Assembly (NCBI GenBank): GCA_038207745.1
Contig: JBBQZL010000179.1
Span: 1-5,619 of the forward strand
DNA: 5,619 nt
From: JBBQZL01 sp038207745
GTDB taxonomy: Bacteria > Actinomycetota > Thermoleophilia > Solirubrobacterales > 70-9
Direction: 5' to 3'
Every line of letters starts with the position of its first letter. Positions within the stretch are counted from its first letter, which is position 1. The notes beneath the pieces were generated by a model. The model saw only the letters and a list, made by a program, of their open reading frames with translations, did no database searches and was not told where the DNA came from. Position numbers and translations under genes: made by a program. Shown here one piece after another: positions 1 through 5,619 of this stretch.

Positions 1-18
1 CCTCGACGCGAACACTGA
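1..18 (+). CDS. Possible 3' end of an upstream gene
   Basis: The first reading frame gives five codons (PRREH) followed by a TGA stop at 16-18, five bases before the next start codon. This would suit the tightly packed gene order seen in the rest of the window. It is too short to identify. The fragment could equally be non-coding, or the next gene could begin further upstream, because its own frame stays open to the window edge. Confidence 0.25.
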   Translation, partial: PRREH

Positions 19-23
19 GACTG

Positions 24-362
24 ATGGCGGTCGGAACGCTTGCTGGTGGCTTCAGCGGTCTGTTCGGCGTCGGAGGCGGCACGGTGATCGTTCCGCTGCT
101 GATTCTGTGGTTCGCCTACGAGCCCCGGATGGCCACCGGCACCAGCCTCGCGGCGATCATCCTGATCGCCCTTTTTGCGGCCTTCGGACAGGGCGTCTTC
201 TACGGCAACGTCGAAGTCGGGAAGGGTCTCCTGCTTTCAATACCCGCGGCGATCGGAATGATCCTCGGTACGACCGTCCAGCAGCGGATGCCACAGCAGG
301 CGGTTTCACTGGTCTTTGCCGGGTTGCTCGTGTTGATCGCGGCGGACATGGTGCTCAAGTGA
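24..362 (+). CDS. TauE/SafE (TSUP) family membrane protein, N-terminal-type half
   Basis: This 112-residue, very hydrophobic protein matches one repeat unit of the TauE/SafE family, whose members export sulfite, sulfoacetate or other organic anions across the cytoplasmic membrane. The family glycine motif is at residues 8-19 (G-x3-G-x2-G-x-GGG), followed by P24, TSL at 40-42 and YGNV at 60-63. About four membrane segments are apparent (roughly 3-29, 41-59, 69-85, 93-107). Typical family members are about 250 residues with two such repeats, so this is half size. The ATG at 24 places the first helix where the family usually starts, but it has only a weak ribosome site (GAGA at 17-20). The frame is open upstream, so a start before the window cannot be excluded. 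Its stop overlaps the start of the next gene, which encodes the matching second half. The substrate cannot be read from the sequence. Confidence 0.82.
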   Translation: MAVGTLAGGFSGLFGVGGGTVIVPLLILWFAYEPRMATGTSLAAIILIALFAAFGQGVFYGNVEVGKGLLLSIPAAIGMILGTTVQQRMPQQAVSLVFAGLLVLIAADMVLK

Positions 363-784
363 CAGAGGAGCTGCTGATTGCCGGAGTCATCTGCCTGGCC
401 GGGGGGTTCGTCGGTGGCATCGTCGGAGTGGGAGGTGGGATTCTCTTCGTCCCGGCTCTGACAGTGGTGATCGGCCTCGACCAGGTCGATGCCGAGTCCA
501 CCTCGCTGCTGATGATCATGCTGGTCTCGATCGTCGGCACCGCCAGGCAGCGAAGCTACGGCAATGTCAATCTTCGCGACGCGGTCACGATCGGTCTGCT
601 TTCGCCGGTCGGAGTCGTGATCGGCGTGATCGTTTCAAACGAGGTTCCCGGGCGGGCGCTGGAGCTCGGCTTTGCGGCTCTAGCCCTCTTCATGGCCTAT
701 CAATTGGTCAGGAATGCGCTCAGCACCCCGCCCGCGGATCCGGCGCTGACCGCGGCGACCGAGCCGGTCAGAAAGCCCAAGTGA
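359..784 (+). CDS. TauE/SafE (TSUP) family membrane protein, C-terminal-type half
   Basis: This 141-residue membrane protein carries the second repeat of a TauE/SafE anion exporter. The glycine motif is at residues 16-27 (G-x3-G-x2-G-x-GGG), then P32, TSL at 48-50 and YGNV at 67-70, with almost the same spacing as in the preceding gene. About four membrane segments are seen (roughly 5-38, 49-62, 75-92, 100-117), followed by a hydrophilic, proline-rich tail from about 122. I chose the GTG at 359 because it overlaps the upstream TGA (GTGA), a standard coupled arrangement, and starts just before the first helix. The frame extends upstream to an ATG at 107, but that part would be a polar, arginine-rich peptide unlike the family. 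The protein probably pairs with the product of the upstream gene. The alternative is that the two were one gene, split by a frameshift near 355-362. Confidence 0.82.
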   Translation: MTEELLIAGVICLAGGFVGGIVGVGGGILFVPALTVVIGLDQVDAESTSLLMIMLVSIVGTARQRSYGNVNLRDAVTIGLLSPVGVVIGVIVSNEVPGRALELGFAALALFMAYQLVRNALSTPPADPALTAATEPVRKPK

Positions 785-785
785 G

Positions 786-1202
786 ATGGCCGGCGATCTT
801 CGTGTCAATGACCGCCTGACCATCCCGTCAGGCGAGATCGAGTTCCGCAGCTCCCGCTCCTCGGGCCCGGGAGGCCAGCACGCGAACGTCACCGCCTCGA
901 GGATCGAGGCGATCTTCGACATTTCGGCTTCGCGGGTACTGAGCGATTCGCAGCGTGAGCGTCTGCAGAATCGCTTTGGCACCCGGGTTACCGCGATAGC
1001 CCAGGACGCCCGGAGCCAGACGCGCAATCGAGCGCTCGCACTCGAGCGACTTCGCCAGCGGCTGGCCGCCGCTCTCCGGGTGCCCAAGCATCGCCGCCCG
1101 ACCCGGCCGACCAAGGGCTCGAAGGAGCGGCGCCTCGAGCAGAAGCGGCAACGCTCCCAGCACAAGCGGGCCCGGCGCCGGCCCTCGGAGGGCGAGTACT
1201 GA
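786..1202 (+). CDS. arfB: Peptidyl-tRNA hydrolase ArfB (YaeJ/ICT1-type ribosome rescue factor)
   Basis: This 138-residue cytoplasmic protein hydrolyses peptidyl-tRNA on ribosomes stalled at the end of truncated mRNAs, a rescue route alternative to tmRNA. The catalytic GGQ is at residues 29-31, within SSGPGGQHAN, and aligns with the class I release-factor GGQ loop. The fold lacks the stop-codon recognition domains of true release factors. The basic C-terminal tail, which in this family inserts into the empty mRNA channel, is present from about residue 100, with the characteristic RRPTRPTKGSKERRL at 103-117. Length matches E. coli ArfB (about 140). The ATG at 786 lies one base after the upstream stop and gives the usual short N-terminus before the 'IPSGEIEFR' segment. 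The ribosome site is weak, so translation is probably coupled to the transporter genes. No functional link to its neighbours is evident. Confidence 0.93.
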   Translation: MAGDLRVNDRLTIPSGEIEFRSSRSSGPGGQHANVTASRIEAIFDISASRVLSDSQRERLQNRFGTRVTAIAQDARSQTRNRALALERLRQRLAAALRVPKHRRPTRPTKGSKERRLEQKRQRSQHKRARRRPSEGEY

Positions 1203-1285
1203 GCGCCGGTTCCATTCCAGGGGATGGCAAGCCGCCCGGATCGCTAGCGTCAGAGAGGGTCGGTTCCGGCCGACCTTGGAATCCC
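1203..1285. other. arfB-sbcD intergenic region
   Basis: This 83-base gap is the only sizeable break between genes before the end of sbcC. It contains a small potential hairpin at 1212-1227 (6-bp stem with one G-U pair, loop CAGG), the 8-bp palindrome CGCTAGCG at 1242-1249, and a stronger hairpin beside the sbcD start (listed separately). A TAGCGT at 1245-1250 could pass for an actinobacterial -10 element, but I see no matching -35, so I do not call a promoter. The region may separate a transporter-arfB unit from an sbcDC unit, or it may be an untranslated spacer in one transcript. Confidence 0.5.
1256..1277 (+). promoter_or_regulatory. Hairpin abutting the sbcD ribosome-binding region
   Basis: GGTCGG at 1258-1263 pairs perfectly with CCGACC at 1270-1275 across the six-base loop TTCCGG. 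A G-U and an A-T pair (1257/1276, 1256/1277) can extend the stem to eight pairs. It ends eight bases before the sbcD ATG and touches the best candidate ribosome site, TTGGA at 1276-1280. It could lower sbcD translation or mark the end of the upstream transcript. No run of T follows, so a classical intrinsic terminator is unlikely. GC-rich DNA often makes such stems by chance. Confidence 0.35.
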
Positions 1286-2443
1286 ATGGCCTCGATCAAA
1301 CTCCTCCACACCGCAGACTGGCACCTCGGCCGCGAGTTTCACGCGGTCGAACTGACGACTGATCATAAGAAGTTCTTCGACTTCCTCGAGCAGACCGTGG
1401 CCAGCGAGAAGATCGACGCGATCCTGATGGCCGGTGACATATTCGACCGCGCCGTCCCCCCGGTTGCCTCGATCGAGCTGTTCCGTCACCGGGTCGATCG
1501 CCTCGCGAAGCTGGCCAGGCTGATTCTGATCACCGGCAACCACGACTCGATCCACCGGATGAGCCTCGGCTCCCTCTTTCGCGACGAGATCGTGCTCCGG
1601 TCCGGGGTCCCCGCCGGCGATGACCCGGTGATGCTCGGCGCCGGCGGCTTCCCGGTCGCCGTCTATCCGATTCCATACCTGGAACCTTCGCTGAGTGCTG
1701 CCGCTCTCGAGACAGAGGACCGGACCCACCACGGCGTGATCGCGGCGGCGGTCGCGCGCGCCACCGCACATCTCGACTCGCTTCCCGAAGAGACGAGGTC
1801 GGTGGCGATCGCCCACGCCTTCGTCAGCGGCGGAGAGATCAGCGACTCGGAGCGTCAGCTCGTCGTCGGCGACGCGGGGCAGATCTCGGCGGGACTGTTC
1901 GAGCGATTCGACTACACCGCGCTCGGACATCTCCATCGGCCACAGCAGATCACCGAGAAGGTCGTCTATTCCGGATCCCCGGTCGTCTACTCATTCTCCG
2001 AAGCCGGAACACCGAAGACCGTCTCGATCGTCGAGCTGTTCGAGGACGGGACCCACGCCCGCAGGGAGATCGAGACCCCGGTCCTCTTTGAAGTTGTGCG
2101 GATAGGCGGAACGCTCGAGCACCTTCTGGAAGGCGACGAGTACGCGGTCAACGTCGACCAGCGCGTTGAGATCACGGTGACCGATGAATCCCGGCCGCAC
2201 GCGCCGATGGACAGACTCCGGACCCGCTTCAATCACATTCTCTCGCTGCGCTTCAGCGCCGAGCTGGAAGGCGATGCCGACAGCAGGTCCACATACGCGC
2301 AGAAGGTCGAGGGCAAGACCCCGATCGAGCTCGCCACGAGCTTCGTCGAGGACGTGAGGAGCGGCAGGGGCCCGGACGAGGAAGAGCTGGCGCTCTTCGA
2401 AGAGGCGATAGGCCACCACGGCATTGCGGAGCAGGTCGGCTAG
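1286..2443 (+). CDS. sbcD: Nuclease SbcCD subunit D (Mre11-type exonuclease)
   Basis: This 385-residue protein is the metal-dependent nuclease of the SbcCD complex. With SbcC it acts as an ATP-dependent double-strand exonuclease and a hairpin or protein-blocked-end endonuclease. The calcineurin-like phosphoesterase motifs are all present: DWHLG at 11-15 (metal ligands D11, H13), GDIFDR at 50-55 (D51), GNHD at 84-87 (N85, catalytic H86), H177 in AHAF, and GHLHRPQ at 214-220 (H215, H217). A family-like capping and SbcC-binding region follows from about 250. Length is close to E. coli SbcD (400). The ATG at 1286 gives the standard start 'IKLLHTADWHLG' after only three residues, and a weak ribosome site, TTGGA, lies five bases upstream. 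The sbcC gene follows after three bases, so the two subunits are almost certainly co-transcribed. All catalytic residues are intact, so an active enzyme is expected. Confidence 0.97.
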   Translation: MASIKLLHTADWHLGREFHAVELTTDHKKFFDFLEQTVASEKIDAILMAGDIFDRAVPPVASIELFRHRVDRLAKLARLILITGNHDSIHRMSLGSLFRDEIVLRSGVPAGDDPVMLGAGGFPVAVYPIPYLEPSLSAAALETEDRTHHGVIAAAVARATAHLDSLPEETRSVAIAHAFVSGGEISDSERQLVVGDAGQISAGLFERFDYTALGHLHRPQQITEKVVYSGSPVVYSFSEAGTPKTVSIVELFEDGTHARREIETPVLFEVVRIGGTLEHLLEGDEYAVNVDQRVEITVTDESRPHAPMDRLRTRFNHILSLRFSAELEGDADSRSTYAQKVEGKTPIELATSFVEDVRSGRGPDEEELALFEEAIGHHGIAEQVG

Positions 2444-2446
2444 AAG

Positions 2447-5400
2447 ATGCGTGTCCACAGCATTGAGATAGCCGGCTTTGGCCCCTTTGGCGACACCCAG
2501 AAGGTCGGGTTCGACGCCCTCAACGAGGCGGGGCTGTTTCTGCTCTCGGGCCCGACCGGAGCAGGCAAGACCAGCGTCCTCGATGCGATCTGCTTCGCCC
2601 TATACGGCGAGGTGCCCGGCGCCCGCGAGCTGGGAAAGGGCGGTGCTGACCTGGTCAGCGAGCAGCGGGAGGGTGATCTGGAGCCATCGGTGACGCTGGT
2701 CGCGACGATCGGGGAACGCAGGATCCGGATCCACAGAAGCATGAGACATGAGCGCCCAAGCCACAGGGGCGAGGGAACCGTGACCGAGGACTCGAAGGCC
2801 GTGCTCGAGGTCTGGGAGAAGGGCGAGTACGTCGTCCGGGCCAGCAGGCGGACCGAGGTGAACGTTGAGGTGGCCGAATGGGTCGGGATGAAGCGTGACC
2901 AGTTCTCCCAGGTCGTGATGCTGCCGCAGGGCGAGTTCGCAACATTTCTGAGGGCCAACTCAAAGGATCGCCGGGTCGTGCTCGAGAAGCTCTTCGAGAG
3001 CTACGACTTCGGTGGTGTCGAGGACTGGTTCAAGAATCGTGCCTCAGAGACAAGGGAGGAGGTTGCCCTTGCGGCCCGCAAGATCGACGATGAGCTGCTG
3101 GCCGCCGAGCAGTTTGCGAACGCCGCCACGGGGGAGGCTGAAGCGGCGACGGAGACCGATCGGGACGCGAGCGAGGCAGAGTGTCTTCAACGACCGAATG
3201 CCGATCAGCCCGGGGCGGTGTTGGGTTGGATCGGGGCCGCTGGGAAGTCTTTGGCAGATCGTCGAAAGGAGATCGAGAAGGATCGGAAGAAGACGGCTTC
3301 GGCGCTCAGGAAGGCCGAGTCGGCGCTGGCTGCGGCGACCACCGAGGCGGAGCGCGTCAAGAGGCGCCGCGAGGCCGACACGGAGCTGGCCGAGCTGGAG
3401 GCCAGGGGCGCCTGGCGGGAGCAGGTTGCCGAGGAGATCGAAGATGCAAATCGGGCGATGGCGGTCAGGCCGCATGTCGAGGCCCTGGATGAGGCCGGGA
3501 GCACCGAGGCCGCTCTCCGGACCGAGCGCCGGCTCCAGGAGCCTCGCCTGGCGGAGCTGGAGCTCATCGACGCCGATCACAAGCTGATCCGCAAGCAGCA
3601 AAAGGTCTGCTCGGACGAGGCGGCGGTCCTGGCCAGTTTCGAGAGCAAGGAGCTGGCCGAACTCACAGACCTGCGGGAGACGTTGAAGGCTGACTCCGAG
3701 AAGCTGGGGGAGAAGAAATCGCTCCGCGACGAAGCGGCAGAGGTCGCCAGGGACGGGCCAAAGCGTCTCAAGGCACTCGAGGAAGAGCTCCACATGGCGT
3801 CAAAGGCTGAGATTCAACTCACCGCCGAGATGACTTCGCGCGAGGCTTCCAGGGCGAAGCACCTCGCCGCGATTGAGCGCGATCAGCTTCAGCCCGCGCT
3901 GGCCGGGAAGGAGAGGGAGGTCACCAGCGCGCACTCGGCCGAGAATGCAGCGCATGAATTGGTTCTGAGTCTGCACGAACGCCGCCTCAACGGAATGGCG
4001 GCAGAGCTCGCCGGAGGCCTCGAGGACGGGGTCGCCTGTCCCGTCTGTGGATCCACCGAACACGCTATGCCGGCCCGGGCCTCCGAGGATGCCGTCACCA
4101 CCGAGGACGAGGAAGGCGCCAGGGCGAAGCTGGACAAGGCGCGCGAACTTCACCTGATCACCACCAAGGCCCGGGACGATCTGGATCACCGCATCAAGTT
4201 GCTCGACCACCAGGCCGGGTCTCGTTCGGAACCGGATCTCGCCGCCGAGTTGAAGGAGGCTGGGGAGAAGGCGGAGAAGAGTCGCATGCTCGCCGAATCC
4301 GGCACGGGAATCGGTGAGCAGATCAAACAGCTCGAAAAGGAGATCAAACGGTCGGCCGAGACGCTCGACGGGATCGAGGCCGAACTCTCGGAGGTCCAGC
4401 GCGCAATCGATCGGGTTGGCGCGAGGATCGGCGAAATCGGTAATCGCGAGATTGAGCTGCGGAGCTCAGCGGTGAGCATCGCCGAGGCGCGAGAGCGGGT
4501 GGAGGATCTGGCCGAGTTCCTCGACCAGGCTGCCCGCACTCGCGAGTCGCTGAACGAGGCAGTCAGGAAGCTCGAGAAGACGAGGAGCAAGGCCGAGTCG
4601 GAGGCGGCCAGGCACGGGTTCGAATCGCTCGCCGACGCAACTTCTTCAACCCGAAGTGACGATGCGCTGGCAACGCTCAGGGAACAGCTCGAGGTCTACA
4701 AGGCTCGGCTTGCGGTTGTCCGAGGGCAACTCAAGGCGCCGGATCTCGCCGAGGTTGATCCAAAGGCCGAGATCGACCTGGCGCCACTCGAGACCGCAAG
4801 GGCGGAAGCTGAAGCAATCGACGTTCGAGTCCTGGAGCAACTCGGGAAGCTCCGCGATGCCGAGCAGCAATTCGGCGTCAAGACCGACGGGATTCCGACG
4901 TCTCTTGAGAAACTCGGGCCGTTGGTCCACCAGGCCCGTCTCATCCAGTCCCTGTCGGATCTGGTCAGGGGAAAGAGCGCAGCCAACACCAGGCGGATGC
5001 AGCTCTCCACCTACGTGCTTGCGGCCCGGCTCGAGCAGGTCGTGGCGGCGGCGAACCTGCATCTGGCCAAGATGTCGAGCGGCCGGTACTCACTCGCGCA
5101 CTCGGACGCGACGGAGGCGGGAAATGTTGCCAGCGGTCTCGGCATCACCGTCTTTGATGCGCACACGGGAGGCGAGCGGCCAACCAGAACGCTCTCCGGT
5201 GGCGAGAGTTTCTACGCCTCCCTCTCGCTCGCCCTTGGCCTCGCCGAGATCGTCAAGGCAGGTGCCGGTGGTCGTGACATCGACACGCTGTTCGTCGACG
5301 AGGGCTTTGGCTCGCTCGACTCCGAGACGCTCGACGAGGTGATGTCGGTCCTCGACGAGCTTCGCGCCGGTGGCCGAACCGTCGGCGTGGTCAGTCACGT

Positions 5401-5485
5401 CGAGGAGTTGAAGAATCGGATCCCGGTCCAGCTCGAGGTCACGAAGTCGGACACCGGGTCTTCGCTTCAGGTGATCGGCGGCTAG
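2447..5485 (+). CDS. sbcC: Nuclease SbcCD subunit C (Rad50-type SMC-like ATPase)
   Basis: This 1012-residue protein is the ATPase and DNA-tethering subunit that controls the SbcD nuclease. The N-terminal ATPase half has Walker A GPTGAGKTS at 35-43 and a Q-loop at Q155 within the conserved 'VMLPQGEF' stretch. Long charged, Ala/Glu/Arg-rich coiled-coil arms run from about 180 to 520 and 550 to 870. At the apex, almost exactly mid-protein, is the zinc hook CPVC (C531, C534), through which two molecules dimerise. The C-terminal ATPase half has the ABC signature LSGGE at 916-920, Walker B LFVDE at 948-952 (D951, E952), the D-loop SLD at 956-958 and the switch histidine H984. Length is close to E. 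coli SbcC (1048). The ATG at 2447 gives the expected beginning 'MRVHSIEIAGFGPF'. It is three bases after the sbcD stop, and its likely ribosome site (GGAGCAGG, 2428-2435) lies inside the sbcD coding end, which implies coupled expression. Confidence 0.97.
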   Translation: MRVHSIEIAGFGPFGDTQKVGFDALNEAGLFLLSGPTGAGKTSVLDAICFALYGEVPGARELGKGGADLVSEQREGDLEPSVTLVATIGERRIRIHRSMRHERPSHRGEGTVTEDSKAVLEVWEKGEYVVRASRRTEVNVEVAEWVGMKRDQFSQVVMLPQGEFATFLRANSKDRRVVLEKLFESYDFGGVEDWFKNRASETREEVALAARKIDDELLAAEQFANAATGEAEAATETDRDASEAECLQRPNADQPGAVLGWIGAAGKSLADRRKEIEKDRKKTASALRKAESALAAATTEAERVKRRREADTELAELEARGAWREQVAEEIEDANRAMAVRPHVEALDEAGSTEAALRTERRLQEPRLAELELIDADHKLIRKQQKVCSDEAAVLASFESKELAELTDLRETLKADSEKLGEKKSLRDEAAEVARDGPKRLKALEEELHMASKAEIQLTAEMTSREASRAKHLAAIERDQLQPALAGKEREVTSAHSAENAAHELVLSLHERRLNGMAAELAGGLEDGVACPVCGSTEHAMPARASEDAVTTEDEEGARAKLDKARELHLITTKARDDLDHRIKLLDHQAGSRSEPDLAAELKEAGEKAEKSRMLAESGTGIGEQIKQLEKEIKRSAETLDGIEAELSEVQRAIDRVGARIGEIGNREIELRSSAVSIAEARERVEDLAEFLDQAARTRESLNEAVRKLEKTRSKAESEAARHGFESLADATSSTRSDDALATLREQLEVYKARLAVVRGQLKAPDLAEVDPKAEIDLAPLETARAEAEAIDVRVLEQLGKLRDAEQQFGVKTDGIPTSLEKLGPLVHQARLIQSLSDLVRGKSAANTRRMQLSTYVLAARLEQVVAAANLHLAKMSSGRYSLAHSDATEAGNVASGLGITVFDAHTGGERPTRTLSGGESFYASLSLALGLAEIVKAGAGGRDIDTLFVDEGFGSLDSETLDEVMSVLDELRAGGRTVGVVSHVEELKNRIPVQLEVTKSDTGSSLQVIGG

Positions 5486-5510
5486 CTACTTCCCCCGGAA
5501 ATAGTCTCAC

Positions 5511-5538
5511 CTGAAAGCCGCGGGTCCGTCCGGCTCAG
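5511..5538 (+). terminator. Possible weak terminator hairpin after sbcC
   Basis: CTGA (5511-5514) pairs with TCAG (5535-5538) and GCCG (5517-5520) with CGGC (5531-5534), leaving a two-base AA bulge and a ten-base loop. It sits 25 bases after the sbcC stop, the expected place for a terminator. The stem is short and interrupted, and no T-run follows, so it is not a canonical intrinsic terminator and could be chance. Confidence 0.28.
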
Positions 5539-5546
5539 ATGGGATG

Positions 5547-5560
5547 ATTTACCTGTAAAT
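5547..5560. promoter_or_regulatory. Perfect palindrome, candidate repressor operator
   Basis: ATTTAC (5547-5552) and GTAAAT (5555-5560) are exact inverted copies separated by CT. This AT-rich dyad stands out in GC-rich surroundings and lies 32 bases before the probable ATG at 5593, a typical position for a dimeric regulator to overlap a promoter or transcription start. I cannot assign it to a regulator family, and I do not see clear -35 and -10 elements. Confidence 0.4.
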
Positions 5561-5581
5561 GAGCGGTATTCAGGCGAATCT

Positions 5582-5587
5582 GGGAGG
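5582..5587 (+). promoter_or_regulatory. Strong Shine-Dalgarno sequence before ATG 5593
   Basis: GGGAGG contains the GGAGG core and is five bases from the ATG. It is the best ribosome site in the window, clearly stronger than those before the upstream genes. It favours the start at 5593 over the ATG at 5559, which overlaps the palindrome and lacks a comparable site. Confidence 0.55.
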
Positions 5588-5592
5588 TTGGG

Positions 5593-5619
5593 ATGTTGCG
5601 CATGCAAGGCCCGCAGGCC
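5593..5619 (+). CDS. Start of an unidentified gene, cut by the window end
   Basis: Nine codons (MLRMQGPQA) follow a well-placed GGAGG and remain open to the window edge. This is too little to recognise a family. It appears to start a new transcription unit, since it is separated from sbcC by more than 100 bases holding a possible operator. The alternative is the ATG at 5559 in another frame (MSGIQANLGGWDV...), also open to the end but without a good ribosome site. Confidence 0.42.

Larger units (their letters stand above)
5486..5592. other. Intergenic region downstream of sbcC
   Basis: No convincing gene lies here. It holds a weak hairpin, a perfect AT-rich palindrome and a strong ribosome-binding sequence ahead of the ATG at 5593, each listed separately. 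Its lower GC content around 5540-5565 contrasts with the coding DNA and suits a promoter or operator region for the downstream gene. Confidence 0.5.

Noticed and set aside
107..358. Upstream extension of the second transporter gene to an ATG at 107
   Set aside because: In this frame the residues are polar and arginine/proline-rich and overlap the well-supported first transporter half. The family-like sequence begins only after the GTG at 359.
680..1165. Minus-strand frame opposite arfB
   Set aside because: Arg/Ser-rich translation with no recognisable family, antisense to a clear GGQ protein.
1242..1249. CGCTAGCG palindrome considered as an operator
   Set aside because: Eight-base self-complementary GC-rich sequences are common by chance in this composition, and nothing else supports a regulatory role.
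1250..1936. Long minus-strand reading frame (228 codons) opposite sbcD
   Set aside because: It lies antisense to a gene with all nuclease motifs intact. The translation is charged and low in recognisable motifs, as expected for a shadow frame in GC-rich DNA.
3044..3793. Long minus-strand reading frame (249 codons) opposite the sbcC coiled coil
   Set aside because: The Leu/Arg-rich product mirrors the Glu/Lys/Ala codons of the coiled coil. No domain is recognised and the sense gene is certain.
4037..4048. CxxC in sbcC considered as a separate zinc-finger insertion
   Set aside because: A CPxCG motif at the mid-point of the coiled coil is the normal zinc hook of SbcC/Rad50 proteins and needs no special explanation.
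4656..5342. 228-codon plus-strand frame inside sbcC
   Set aside because: It overlaps the signature and most of the C-terminal ATPase region of SbcC in another frame. The Ser/Arg/Pro-rich composition is typical of an out-of-frame shadow.

Overview
The window is GC-rich bacterial chromosome with densely packed genes, all on the + strand. The codon usage (third positions mostly G or C), the GTG start, the 'SSGPGGQ' form of the ArfB active-site loop and the SbcCD pair fit a high-GC Gram-positive, that is an actinomycetote and possibly a Thermoleophilia/Solirubrobacterales-like lineage. That placement is an inference without a database search and is only moderately supported.

Layout. Positions 24-784 hold two short, tandem, overlapping membrane-protein genes. 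Each resembles one half of a TauE/SafE (TSUP) family anion exporter, and they join at a GTGA start/stop overlap. One base further on, arfB (786-1202) encodes a GGQ-type peptidyl-tRNA hydrolase that rescues stalled ribosomes. An 83-base gap with two potential hairpins separates it from sbcD (1286-2443, nuclease subunit). Three bases after that comes sbcC (2447-5485, SMC-like ATPase subunit with a zinc hook). The last 134 bases are mostly non-coding, with a weak possible terminator, a perfect AT-rich palindrome (5547-5560) and a well-placed Shine-Dalgarno sequence before an ATG at 5593. That ATG probably starts another gene, which runs off the window.

How the genes work together. SbcD and SbcC form one complex, the bacterial counterpart of Mre11-Rad50, which opens hairpins and processes blocked DNA ends. 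ArfB acts on ribosomes stalled at mRNA ends. The two TauE/SafE halves probably assemble with each other to make one transporter. Nothing in the sequence links these three functions, and their adjacency looks like ordinary operon packing.

I found no evidence of an undescribed multi-gene system. The most interesting feature is the division of the normally fused two-repeat TauE/SafE transporter into two translationally coupled half-genes. It needs to be told apart from a frameshift in a single full-length gene.
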